From Amphiura filiformis (lineage: Eukaryota; Echinodermata; Ophiuroidea; Amphilepidida; Amphiuridae), in NCBI RefSeq assembly GCF_039555335.1, contig NC_092642.1, positions 35,190,181 through 35,254,180 of the forward strand: 64,000 nucleotides of DNA. Direction: 5' to 3'. A program made the position numbers and the translations under genes. Position 1 is the first letter of the stretch; every line of letters begins with the position of its first letter. The notes below the pieces were generated by a model. That model saw only the letters and a list, made by a program, of their open reading frames with translations, was not told where the DNA came from and searched no databases. Positions 43,301 to 53,247 of this stretch are shown here, one piece after another.

Positions 43301-46300
43301 TCATCTATTTTAATATCATATTTAATATCAGGCTTACTACTATGTTTATTTTTAAATATAATATAATTAGTTTTCTTTATGTTTAGTGATAATTTATTCA
43401 GTTTAAACCAGTTTGATATTATTTTTAGATCCCTATTTATGTTTTGTTGGAGTATCTGAGGGTCAGAGTGAGAAAATAAAATGTTTGTGTCATCTGCAAA
43501 TAAAATGAAGTGAGGAGTGGAAGTAGTGCAAGGGAGGTCGTTGAATCTTCCCCAGAGGTAGAGTGAGTTTCAAATGGAGCTGACTAATGTGTTAATTCCA
43601 TTTGAAATCCACACTCCCCCTGTGGAAGATATTTCCAAAATCTTCCACAGGGGTAGTGTGGATTTTAAATGGAATAGCCCATTGACCTCTTTTTTTTTTC
43701 TTTCAGTATAGATGAGATGGCCAAGTATGACCTTCCAGCCATGGTGGATCACATTCTCAATACAACAGGCCATAGCCAGATTTCATACATCGGTCATTCA
43801 CAAGGCACTACAATGGCATTTGCTGGTTTATCCATAAGCAAGGAATTGCAGAGTAAACTCAATCTTTTTGTAGCTCTTGCACCAGTGGTGTATACATCTC
43901 ATATGACCAGCCCATTGCTTGATTTTGCCAAGCCATCAATGTATCGTCCATTATTTGTAAGTAAAAGGAATTGTCTAAAATTTATTCACTTGATTAGATC
44001 CCCAAAAGTCATTTTGTTTTATATCTTATCACAAATTCCAAAAAATAAGACATGTGGGCATGGAATCAGAAAATTTGATACCCTTTGGAGACTAAGGGGT
44101 GAATTTGATATCCCTAGCGGGACTAGAAGAGACTTTTGGAATATGATAAGTTACTATGATATTCCCAGAGAGTCATTTTTTTGGTTTTGATACCCCTAGT
44201 GGGAGTCTCGAGACTAGCGCTAGTCTCGCTTTTCCCCCCGGATCCAGTGGCGTAACTAGGGTTGGTAGCGCCCGCGGCAAAATTGGCGCCCCTACCCACC
44301 CCCGCGCGAAATTTTGGACAAATAAGGCCTACCACTAATTAATTTTGGTTACTAAAAGTTGAATATTGGTCTCAAAATGATTTTGTACTGAAATGCGCAA
44401 AATTTTTGATTTTCGTCGCTTGGAGGGGCGCAGAATTGATGCTGAATTGATCAATTTGGCGCCCCCTAAGGATCGAGCATGGGTACCTGGCCAGAATCCA
44501 AGTACAAGTACCCCCCCCCCTCCAGGTGTTTGCAGGAACCATTTGGTTCTGATGAATTATCTACTGTGGAGAATTTAGAAATTAAAGAAAAATTTTTTTT
44601 AATCAAGCAAGCTTTTTTTCAAGAACCCTTATGAATACTTTGATCCCGGACTTTAAGGGTTCTCACCTAAATTCTATAACCCTGAATGTATTATTAGATT
44701 CTTTTAACAATAATTTTTAAATAATTAAAATTATGTTTTTGAAATTTAAAGTGGCAGTAATCACATCAAACTTATTAAAATGTTTTCATTTTACCAGGAT
44801 GCTCTCAGGTTAATCGGCATGTATGAACTTCTCCCAAAAAAGGAAATTGGTGATTTTTGGGCCAATACTATATGCAGCCATGACCATGCAGTTGTCCTGT
44901 GTAGGAGTCTAATATTTCTTTTTGGTGGTTTTAGTTGTCAACACATGAACACTACAAGAATACCTGTGTATATATCTAATTCACCAGCGGGGACTTCATT
45001 GAAGAATGTTGAACACTGGGCACAGGTAGGTACTAAATCTTTAGCTTTCTTTGTGACAAAACTATGTCATCAGGTGATCCTTTGTTCTCAAAACAATAAA
45101 ATATACAATTGGGCTATTCCAGTTGGAATCCATACAACCCCTATAGAAGATATGACCTTTATCTCCCACACAGGGGGTGTCCTATGTCTTCCATAGGAGG
45201 GTGTAAGGATTTTCACTTTAATAGCCCACTTTACCACCTGGATATCCAGTGGTGCCAACACAGCGCCTTAGGTGCACAATTGGGCTACTTGGCGATCACT
45301 TGTTGCTACTCACAAAACCGTGCCGCTACTTGCCTAAAATTGGGCTGCTGTGCAAATTAAGTCAGGTTGCGGCAGTATTTTTGATGTATTTTCCTTTCAA
45401 TTTAGCCGATCTATAAAGGTTTTGAGTCTCCGAAACTCCCAATCGCAATTACAAAGTGTTTTGTGACCATTTATTGATCGGCCCGTAACTTTCCATTAAG
45501 TACCGGTAGTTTTTAAGTCAAGTACTTTTCCACCCAATTGGGTGATTTGGGTTTTAAATGAGTAAATCCGCCCAAATATCCCGGGTATTGTGCGCTTTTT
45601 TTGGAAGCTCAAAAATTATGTCACAAAACTATGTCATCAGGTGATCCTTTGTTCTCAGAACCATAAAACATTTCAATTGGGCTATTCCAGTTGGAATCCA
45701 TACACCCCCTATAGATGATATGACCTTAATCTCCCACAGAGGGGGTGTGGATTTCAAATAGAGTCACCCATTCAGGTAACCCCATTTGAGACTCACACTC
45801 TTTATGCGAAAGATTAAGGTCATGTCTTCCATATATGGATTTTCACTGGAATAGCCCATTTTTACCACCTGGATCAACTTGAACTACTTGACACAACAGG
45901 GAAGTGAAACTCACATTTTGAAATGGCATATTACATCCAGTTGAAACACAGTCCCATGTACACTCTGGGTATAGCTTCTACATGCTATCCACTGTAAAGC
46001 TTGATCTCATATGTATCTTAGGCCCTTCACACTAAATTCTTAGTTTACTGTTAACCGCCCGCGTCCAAGATTGAAAATTGCAAAATATTTAATTATTTTA
46101 TTTTTATTTTGGATTTTCTCCTTTAAAATAACTTCTAATGACTTTTACTTGCTACTTTCTAACATGAATCATATCAACAATAATGATGAGTAAACAAACA
46201 GCATAACTGCACCTTATACTACGTGTAAAAGTAAGCATATTAATAAAATAATTAAATGCCGACTCCTGTCAAAACGGGTTGATAATTGGTTGTGATAACT

Positions 46301-47845
46301 AATACTAAATAAAGAAAATAATAGATAATTAATAATTAAAAGACACCTCATCCTATTTTTAAAATCATGAACAGTAAACTCAGAATCAATTGTGAAGAGC
46401 CTTATAAGTGTGTACACAGCTAATAGCTTTTTATGGTTTAGAAAAATGCTGCTATAACCTGTGCTATATGCTATCTACTGTAGATAGCCTAAATATAAAT
46501 ATATGATATCTACTGTAGGTATAACTAAAATGGGTTGATTTGATAGTATTCTGGTAAATAAGGCATATACGAATCAAATGCCTTATACTCAGTGGCAGCA
46601 CCAATGGGGGGGCTCCCCAGTCAGAGATCCCCTATTAAAAAAAAAAAAAACAACCATTTTTGAAGCAATTATGCAGAAATGTCATGAGTTTTGGCCCCCT
46701 TGAAATTCACTTTCCCCAATGCCTGCCCCTTCAATTTATTTTGGTGCTGCTACTGCTTCTTCTGAAGATAACCTACAATGGTACATGTTTAACCTTTATT
46801 TTTTACTTTTACCATGCAGGTAGTGTACTCTGCAAGCATTGCTAGATTTGATTATGGTGATGATGAAAACATTAAACACTATGGTCAGGTGAGGAAACAA
46901 AGTTTTGGGCTATTCAGTTGAAATCCATACACCCCCTATGGAAGACATATCTTGCTATTGTATTTATTCTTCTTCTATAATTTTGTTTATCTTAATTATT
47001 TAATACTAACTTTTGTAAAGGGTGCCACAACAACATGCTCTGCGTTCAGTGGCATCCTCATCATTTTCACCATATTATACAACGTTTGTAAAAGCTTTTT
47101 TATATTGTAATTATTTAATGGATGGAATTTGATGAAATAAAACTAAACTGAACTGACATGACCTACTTAATTTCCAACATAGGAAGTGGCAATTTCAAAT
47201 GGAGTCCCCCACTCGGGTAACCCCATTTGAAATTCACACTCGCTGTGTGGGGGATTATTAAGGATATATCTTCCATAGGGGGTGTATGGATTTCAACTGG
47301 AATAGCCCAATTACAGTACTCGGCAGGGGGAGTGGGAGTTTTAACAAAATATTTCTGGTCCCCCCCCCCCAGTCAATATTTTTGGACACCTGGAAATCTG
47401 GCAAAAATGCATTTTGAAAATGTTTTGAAATTTTGTCAAAAACTTTGGTCAAAATCAATTAATGGCCAATTTTACATAGTTATAGGCGAATTAAACAAAT
47501 TTAAACACTGGTTTGGTCGGCCTGTAAAATGTTTTTTTTTTGTTGCCTGATCTCTCAGTATTGTACATTCCCCTAATGAATATGTTTTTACATGTTGTTT
47601 TCCAGAATAAACCACCAATGTACCAGATGCATGACATAGACATCCCGGTGGCTCTTTTCTACGGGGCAAAAGACATTCTAGCACAACCAAAGGATGTTTA
47701 CAAACTTTTATCGCAGCTGAAAAATGTTATTTATAAGAAAGAAATTGAAACATACGGACATTTAGATTTTATATGGGCTGTTGATTCTGTAAATTATGTG
47801 TATAAAGATGTACTTAAAATTCTTGGAGGAATTTATAATGGATAG
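34359..47845 (+). CDS. Acid lipase-like gene 2, complete, seven exons
   Basis: Exons 34359-34592, 36415-36532, 37517-37715, 43707-43956, 44798-45025, 46820-46888 and 47606-47845 all have AG/GT borders and keep frame, giving 445 residues. The N terminus has a hydrophobic signal or anchor ([17 protein letters not shown], 7-23). Family motifs are in order: [24 protein letters not shown] (oxyanion region), [27 protein letters not shown] with nucleophile Ser215, Asp389 in YGAKD, and His418 in YGHLDF. The family (LIPF/LIPA) hydrolyses triglycerides or cholesteryl esters in acidic compartments or gut lumen. About 45 residues longer than human LIPF, mostly at the N terminus. ATG context is good (CATCATGG). 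Intron 3 is about 6 kb, swollen by LINEs and MITEs. Tandem paralogue of the gene ending at 12102, with shared borders for the last four exons. Confidence 0.93.
34814..34980. mobile_element. Small palindromic element
   Basis: AATAAAGGTATTGTTTTTAG at the left pairs with CTAAAAACAATACCTTTATT at the right. Inner arms pair through TGCATCTATCG and CGATAGATGCA. MITE in lipase intron 1. Confidence 0.7.
34983..35237. mobile_element. Second small element with inverted ends
   Basis: CATTCTTAAACACTT (34983-34997) and its reverse complement AAGTGTTTAAGAATG (35223-35237) bracket about 250 bases. It abuts the previous palindrome and the minisatellite fragment that follows. Possibly one composite element with 34814-34980. 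Confidence 0.55.
35238..35352 (+). repeat. 42-base minisatellite fragment, three copies
   Basis: Three units of GCTATCTACTGCTGATGAGG..GATGACATACTTGGTAT, close to the consensus of the arrays at 8.7 and 14.0 kb, now in intron 1 of lipase gene 2. Confidence 0.9.
35353..35829. other. Intron sequence of lipase gene 2
   Basis: No repeat family or exon recognised. Confidence 0.4.
35830..36080 (+). repeat. Dispersed repeat (copy of 10108-10470)
   Basis: Starts CATAGGCGCAAATC and ends near CTTCAATATGGCACATTTTT. The order of shared blocks with 10108-10470 is kept. Orientation is the same. Confidence 0.6.
36195..36385 (-). mobile_element. LINE 3' end, reversed copy of the 9640-9945 family
   Basis: Read on the minus strand it carries AAGGACCCCTTAGGAAATAA, GTCTTTGACTTTAAGGGACA and CCTTGGCATATTGTCATGTC, ending in AAATCAAATCAAATAAATAA. 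It lies just before lipase exon 2. Confidence 0.55.
36966..37140 (+). repeat. Dispersed repeat related to 11222-11480
   Basis: AGTGGCGTAGCCAGCACTTT, then AGAGGGTGGGCAAAG and later AGGGCTAAATATCCTACATATC. The 131-base family of 11222-11480 has the same start and layout. Confidence 0.55.
37195..37450 (-). mobile_element. Degraded LINE fragment (C-terminal end of RT protein)
   Basis: On the minus strand, in broken frames, it reads like the C-terminal domain of RTE-type LINE proteins (about [31 protein letters not shown]). It is old and frame-broken. It lies directly upstream of lipase exon 3 and does not reach the splice site. Confidence 0.6.
37868..38630. repeat. Scattered GCTATCTACTGTAGATAGC motifs and intron sequence
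   Basis: The near-palindrome CTATCTACTGTAGATAG occurs at 37869-37890 and in several variants between 38400 and 38620. A non-coding repeat-like stretch rich in AAAGTGGAC lies between (37900-38210). Related motifs are near 46468-46530. Confidence 0.6.
38861..41990 (-). mobile_element. RTE-type LINE (RTE-BovB-like), nearly full length
   Basis: The minus strand encodes an endonuclease ([28 protein letters not shown]) and a reverse transcriptase with [16 protein letters not shown]-like spacing, [25 protein letters not shown] and the catalytic [10 protein letters not shown]. The C-terminal domain ([23 protein letters not shown]) is typical of RTE elements. The main frame is 41467-38861 (868 residues); the upstream part is in other frames (41673-41443 and 41955-41674), so there are two frameshifts near 41455 and 41675, the second a lost base in ACCTGAATG. 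The stop TAG runs straight into a CT/GA microsatellite, so the 3' untranslated region is almost absent, as in RTE. It sits antisense in intron 3 of lipase gene 2. Confidence 0.9.
42051..42192 (+). mobile_element. MITE, GGCTATTCC family, left half
   Basis: GGGTTATTCC to AAAGATTCAACCTGAA. The right half is at 43546-43681; a LINE lies between them. Confidence 0.75.
42193..43545 (-). mobile_element. 5'-truncated CR1/L2-group LINE inside the MITE
   Basis: On the minus strand one frame stays open from about 43545 to 42652: [18 protein letters not shown] (catalytic reverse-transcriptase motif), [63 protein letters not shown] and HSYNTRN. This is the C-terminal half of a CR1/L2/Crack/Daphne-type reverse transcriptase. 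About 450 bases of 3' untranslated region end in ATGAATGAATGAATGAAT. It begins at the NDLP motif, so it is strongly 5'-truncated. The intact remaining frame suggests recent insertion. Confidence 0.85.
43546..43681 (+). mobile_element. MITE, GGCTATTCC family, right half
   Basis: GTTGAATCTTCCCC to GGATTTTAAATGGAATAGCC. Its end lies 25 bases from lipase exon 4 at 43707. Confidence 0.75.
44240..44480 (+). repeat. Dispersed repeat starting CAGTGGCGTAACTAGG
   Basis: CAGTGGCGTAACTAGGGTTG, then GGCGCCCCTACC and later TTTGGCGCCCCCTAAG. The start resembles other AGTGGCGTA repeats in the window. It lies in intron 4 of lipase gene 2. Confidence 0.45.
45111..45228. mobile_element. MITE, GGCTATTCC family, short copy
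   Basis: GGGCTATTCCAGTTGGAATC to TTAATAGCCCA. It is a compact inverted-repeat copy. Sequence upstream of it (TATGTCATCAGGTGATCCTT, 45064 onward) is repeated at about 45630, so a block of some 170 bases has been duplicated. Confidence 0.7.
45240..45614. other. Intron 5 sequence between duplicated MITE blocks
   Basis: Short repeats of TTGGGCTACTTG and TTGGGCTGCTGTG occur near 45280-45350. No exon recognised. Confidence 0.35.
45679..45858. mobile_element. MITE, GGCTATTCC family, fuller copy
   Basis: GGGCTATTCCAGTTGGAATC to TTTCACTGGAATAGCCCA. The centre has the CACCCATTCAGGTAACCCCA joint seen in the copy at 46906-47309. Confidence 0.75.
45859..46819. other. Intron 5 sequence
   Basis: AT-rich. 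CTATCTACTGTAGATAG at about 46471 belongs to the family seen at 37.9 and 38.5 kb. No exon recognised before 46820. Confidence 0.4.
46906..47309. mobile_element. MITE, GGCTATTCC family, interrupted by a LINE end
   Basis: The left part is 46906-46948 and the right part 47155-47309, ending CAACTGGAATAGCCCA. The piece between them is a LINE 3' end with a 5-base GACAT duplication. Confidence 0.75.
46949..47154 (+). mobile_element. Short LINE 3' end inserted in the MITE
   Basis: About 206 bases, with CAACATGCTCTGCGTTCAGT and a tail of AATAAAACTAAACTGAACT. The tail of short repeats and the flanking GACAT (46944-46948 and 47155-47159) fit a 5'-truncated CR1/L2-group LINE. Confidence 0.55.
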
Positions 47846-49330
47846 AAACTAACTGAAGCCACTTTATAAGAAAAATGTGTTTTAGTATGAGGACTCCGGA
47901 ACTCCCAACTTTCATTTTGCCAAGGGTGCGTGGCGCACAGTGTCATCGCCCCGATATCTTCATGGCAGAAATCGCCATGGTAGGTTGAATCAACAGCCAC
48001 GCATGGCTACTAAGTATTTTGTTCCGACCTGTTAAATAGTTTTGAGACGCATAATGGGCCGAGGGACATCGGACTTAGGCTATTGACAATAGCCTGGTAA
48101 CTGACCTCTCTACTGTGTGTGAGCGAGCATGGGATATGCCATGAGGTCATCTGCTTTTAGACTGCCTCCACGTGAGGCCTATGCTGCGCTATAGTTCGGC
48201 ACATATAAAATCAGAAATTTTGTCAGTTTTTGAGCTCAATACGCACGATTCTTTCTCAATACACAGCTAACGACTATCATATCCTTTTAACACATATGTT
48301 CAAGAATAAAAAAAATATGGGAGATATTCATCATTTTCTACCCCGGTATCCAAAGATTATCGTCTGAATATCAAATCGTGCATAGCACATTTCATGTGTA
48401 TCTATCCCGGGTATTGATTTTAGCATCTCTGCTGTACCAAGTAATTATTAACCAGGCGATGTCGGTATGCGGCGTGGAACCAATAACCTTGCGAACTCAG
48501 AACTGATTTTGTGACAAGTATGTGGCATCTGAACTGAAATTTCAATGCGTCTTTGTGTTTATGGTGAACTGAAATCGAGCCAAATAATAGATTGCAGAGC
48601 TACAAAAATTCTGTTTCCAAAGCTACAACTTTTGAGAAGTTTGGGGCTGTGCAATAATTGAGATGGTGGATAAAATGTCCAAATGGCAAGCAAAAATTGG
48701 CTTGCACCCCCCTTTTTTGGCCTGCCAAAAATCCTTGCTGCCACCCCCCCCCTTTTTAAGGCTACAATACTCAAAAACAGTTTGTCTTTTCACTATTGGA
48801 TATTACATCACAGATAAATGTGCAAAAGGCTGGAAGTTATATTAAATTTGCTTTAAAAATCAAAATTATTTCCTTTTCACTGTAAATTACACTATTCTTA
48901 CTTAGATCGTCAAATACAATGTAGGTATAGATGAATATTCTGTGATTAATCTGAACCTTAATAATTTTATCACCATTATGCATGTGCAGGCGGCGGATGA
49001 CATGATCGAGCCGGCAACTCGTGAAACCGCCCGGCCGTATGGCATTTTCCATATACTCGGTTAGTTTTGTGGGGTTCATTATCGAACCCCAACGGTTTTA
49101 GCTTGTATTTATATTATTTATCAACATAGGCCTATTTGTTTGTGATATTTCAAGCGTTTTAAAATTTCAAAATAACCCCATTCAATTACACGGTTGACGA
49201 TGAAAATTTACTGAATTCAGGGACTGCACGTCATACACCACCTGTGCATGTGTGCCTCATTTTCTGGTAGTGGTTTCATCTCAAAGTATTGGGCAAGGTT
49301 GCTACAAATGTTTCACTGCACATCATACAC
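47846..49330. other. Region 3' of lipase gene 2
   Basis: No gene seen. A C-rich segment near 48703-48757 (CACCCCCCTTTTTTGGCC and CCACCCCCCCCC) is repeat-like. No clear AATAAA was found close to the stop codon. Confidence 0.4.
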
Positions 49331-49472
49331 TGGGCTATACCATTTAAAAACCCCACTCTGCGGAAGATTTTAAAAATATCTTCCACAGGGGGAGTATGAA
49401 TTTCAATAGGAATGAACACATTAGTAGCTCCATTTAAAACTCACCCCCTCAGTGAAAGATTCAGGTTGATTG
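49331..49472 (+). mobile_element. MITE, GGCTATTCC family, left half
   Basis: TGGGCTATACCATTTAAAAA to GAAAGATTCAGGTTGAT. A right half, lacking its inner part, is at 51966-52045; the foldback element lies between. Confidence 0.65.
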
Positions 49473-49479
49473 CATATGA

Positions 49480-51960
49480 AAAAATAAATTGTTTGGTTGC
49501 CTTTGGGTCAGTCCATATCAAAACAGATTGAGTGTACACCCACCCTCTTGGATTTTGCTCTCCTTTGGCTCAGGGTACCTTTCATGGATCCCTAGGTGAG
49601 GTCACAAGAAAAAATTCAAATTCCATTTAGTTTTGCGAATGGCGGGCAATCAAAGTTTGGCGACCTCGACCAAAATTGGGAATTTAAGGGGTCCAAATGA
49701 CAAAGTGCTCTCTTTGAGGGGCACTTTCTTCTTAATTGAATCAGTTATGATCCTCTTTTTGAATGTGGTCACTCACTGGCTGTGTCTGAAATACCTAATG
49801 CCAAAAAAGATAGATTTGAATTTCGTTGGGATTTCAGAGGGGTCAAAATCAACAATTCGTACTGTTCAATCAAATTATCTTGATTTTGAAGGACCCATGA
49901 TAATGTCACAGTGCACTTATAGGTCCTAATTATGTTCAGAATGGATTAACCATATGCCAATGTCTATGAGCAATTCAAAAAAAGAGAAATTTCTAGACCC
50001 CTACAGAATTTTAGGCCACCCCTAAAGTGGTTCAGCCACAAATGGCACTTAAAATCGGCAAATTTTGAGCCCTAATAACTTTAGGTGTACACCAGATATG
50101 AATTTCTAGTCTTTTGCATCTGAAAGAATGTAGTTTAATGTTACTAGGAACATAAGATTTGTTTTGTATTTTTGTGTTTTAGTATTAAGTTGACGCTTTC
50201 AAAAATAGTCATTTTTGCCTAACATACCATGCATACAGGATGCCAATTTTAGTATGATATTTTTTTATATTTTTGATCACTTTATAGCCATTTGTATTAT
50301 TTATCCTGATATTTCAAGTTGCTCTTGAGTCAAGTAATAAGAAAAAACTACTTTTTAATCCTCTGTATGGATTTTTAAGGGGTCAAAAATGCACTTCCTG
50401 GCAGCGATGCACATGCAAAGTACAGGTTGGGGGTCAAATTTTCAGAATGCTCCCAATTATGTCAAGTAATATATCAAATTACTCGTATGGTCATGAGGAT
50501 TCCAAAAATGTATCGTTTGTTATGTGTCAGACCTTTCAGGAGGCGCTATGACGAAAAAATGTTCATAGGTCAACGACCTTTTTGAATTCTGACCATAGTT
50601 AACAACGTCTGATCTTGGTAATTTTGGTGTCTAATTATATATGTTTTCTTGCATGAGAAATACAACTAAGCAAATTAAAAAACTATACAAGGAACCGATG
50701 ACCCTCTTTTGCAATATGTCTGCCAAAAGCGTCCATATTGTAATAAGGAGGTCATTGGTTCCTTGTACAGTTTTTAAGTTATGAAGTTGTATTTCTCATG
50801 CAAGAAAACATAATTAGACACCAAAATCGGACGTTGTTAACTACTGTGTAATAACAGGATAAATAAGACAATGATCAAAAATAGAAAAAAGGGTATGTTG
50901 AAATTGACATTTTGTACCCATAACCTGTACATTATTAGTCAAAAATTGGGATTTTTGGGACCATCAACTTAGTAACAAAACACAAAAATACAAAACAAAT
51001 CTTATGTTCCTAGTAACATTAGACTACATTCTTTCAGATGCAAAAGACTAGAAATTCATATCTGGTGTACACCTAAAGTTATTAGGTGTCAAAATATGCA
51101 GATTTAAAGCGCCATTTGTGGCTGAACCACTTTAGGGGGGCCTATAATTCTGTAGGGGTCTAGAAATTTCTCTTTTTTTAAATTGCTCATAGACATTGGC
51201 ACATGGTTAATCCATTCTGAACATAATTAGGACCTATAAGTGCACTGTGACATTATCATGGGTCCTTCAAAATCAAAGATAATTTGATTGAACAGTACGA
51301 AGTGCTGATTTTGACCCCCCCTGAAATCCCAACAAAATTCTGAAATCAATCTTTTTTGGCATTAGGCATTTCAGACACAGCCAGTGAGTGACCACATTCA
51401 AACAGAGGGTCACAACTGATTTAATTAAGAAAGTGCCCTCAAAGAGAGCACTTTGTCATTTGGACCCCTTAAATTCCCAATTTTGGTCGAGGTCGCCAAA
51501 CTTTGATTGCCCGCCATTCGCAAACGAAATGGAATTTGAATTTTTTCTTGTGACCTCACCTAGGGATCCATGAAAGGTACCCCTGAGCCAAAGGAGAGCA
51601 AAATCAAAGAGGGTGGGTGTACACTCAATCTGTTTTGATATGGACTGACCCCTTTCCAAGACAAAAATTTGGAGGGTCGGTAGGTCGATATTTTTTTTCC
51701 ATGGGCACTTCCTCCATTTTGAAAAGGCTAGTATTGACAAATTCTTGATCATTTCACTTTTTTTTAAATGTATTTTTGGACAGAATTTAAATGGAAATAC
51801 TTCTTATTTTTAATCAAATATGCATTTAATAAATGAAATGAGTGAATAAATATAATATGTCCTTGATACTGTCCAAATTTAAGGTTTCTTCTAAAAAGTG
51901 ATAAAAAAAAACAGACCCCAAGATTGATTTTTTAGGTCGGTCAGTGGAGGGCAACCAAAA
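49480..51960. mobile_element. Large foldback element, arms about 0.9-1.2 kb
   Basis: The left arm (about 49503-50718) starts GGGTCAGTCCATATCAAAAC and the right arm (50734-51652) is its reverse complement, meeting at a loop of about 15 bases (50719-50733). Long parts pair well, for example TGTACACCCACCCTCTT, CAAAGTGCTCTCTTTGAGG, GTCTAGAAATTTCTC-type sequence and GAGAAATACAACT. The left arm has about 300 bases (50220-50560) that the right lacks. Outside the arms, TTTGGTTGCC (49490) and GGCAACCAAA (51946) also pair, so a larger unit may exist. No transposase. A transcript through it would form a very long hairpin RNA. Confidence 0.85.
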
Positions 51961-51965
51961 TAATA

Positions 51966-52045
51966 TTCATTCCATTTGAAATTCATACATCCCCTGTGGA
52001 AGATATTTCCAAAACCTTCCAGAGGGAATGTGGATTTTCCAAATA
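51966..52045 (+). mobile_element. MITE, GGCTATTCC family, right part
   Basis: ATTCCATTTGAAATTCATAC to GGGAATGTGGATTTTCC; the terminal AATAGCCCA is lost. Confidence 0.55.
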
Positions 52046-52900
52046 TCATGGCAAACTGGCTTAAAAATAGGCCTACTCAGAATAATCCAAAATATCTGCC
52101 ACTATTAAACAACTATCCAGCATTTGGCAAACACAAAAATGTTCTTAAAAACACTGAAACATGTTTATAACATTTAAATGTTGGGCTATAAATATGAAGG
52201 TCATGAAAACGTGTTATTTGGAAAAAACACACCAAATATTGGTATAAAACTAATTTTTGACAAACATTTTTGTTATATATTCCAAATAATTGGTCAACTC
52301 ATAAAATGTTTCATACAAAATTTTGGATTATTAATAAAAAATCCTGTAAAAAGGAATGGGGTGCTTTGATGCGAGGTGCTGAAATTGCTACCCAACACAA
52401 ACACAAAACATTGTTTGCTGAGATTTCTTGAATTATGCGGAAGTAGAGGGCAGCAAACAGAATTTGATAGTTGTCAGGGAATGTCAGACACTATTTTGGT
52501 TGAGGCTTTGTCACTGAAGAACAATTCTTTTTCTCAGAAACCCATTTCCCTCAACCAAAAAAAACACACCCCAAAATTTGATGGGAGGCTTGGTGAAATC
52601 ACCGAAAATAACGAGCCAATAACTTTTAAATAAATATTGTGGGAAAAAATCATAGCATACCCGAATTTTCTGCTATTTTCATTGCAACAATGGAACTGAA
52701 TAAAAATGGGATTAAATGAAAGCAATTTGGAATCAAATTGGAACAAAAATGGAAATGAAACTTAATTGAATTGGAACTGAAAACGGCCAATACCTGTACT
52801 TTAGCTCCCGATTTGATTCAAGACATTGTCGAAATCGGTTGAGAAATAAAGAAACCATGATCCAAAACCCAAGGAAGTTAAAATCAATTTCCACTTGTTT
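52046..52900. other. Non-coding stretch
   Basis: Around 52110-52430 the sequence resembles a decayed CCCAGCAAACAC-type MITE (GGCAAACACAAAAATGTT; ACATTGTTTGCTGAG). Nothing else recognised. Confidence 0.35.
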
Positions 52901-53247
52901 TAAGGGGTACTACACCCCTGGCCAATTTTGTGTCTATTTTTGCATTTTTCTCAAAAATTATAGCGCATTGGTGACAGGTAAGATATGTATATTATAGGGG
53001 CAAGGACTACAACTACTGCACTGAAAATTCAGCAACTCAAGGCAAGTAGTTATTGATCAAATATTAGGTTTCCCTCATTTTTGACTAACTCCACAACTGT
53101 TGCCTGTGCTGAAATAAAATTTCCAGTGCAGTAGTTGTAGTCCTTGCCCCTATAATATACATATCTTACTTGTCACCAATGCCCTATAATATTTGAGAAA
53201 AATGCAAAAATAGGCACAAAATTGGGCAGGGGTGTAGTACCCCCTTA
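52901..53247. mobile_element. MITE with GGGGTACTACACCCC ends
   Basis: The arms of about 150 bases pair: TAAGGGGTACTACACCCCTG, AATTTTGTGTCTATTTTTGC, AAGATATGTATATTATAGGG and GGACTACAACTACTGCACTG against their near reverse complements. A decayed relative is at 55418-55644. Confidence 0.85.

Noticed and set aside
47227-47550. 107-residue plus-strand frame
   Set aside because: It is made of MITE end and intron sequence before lipase exon 7.
49633-49929. 98-residue open frame as a gene
   Set aside because: It lies in the foldback arm, has no domain, and its mirror copy in the other arm is not kept open in the same way.
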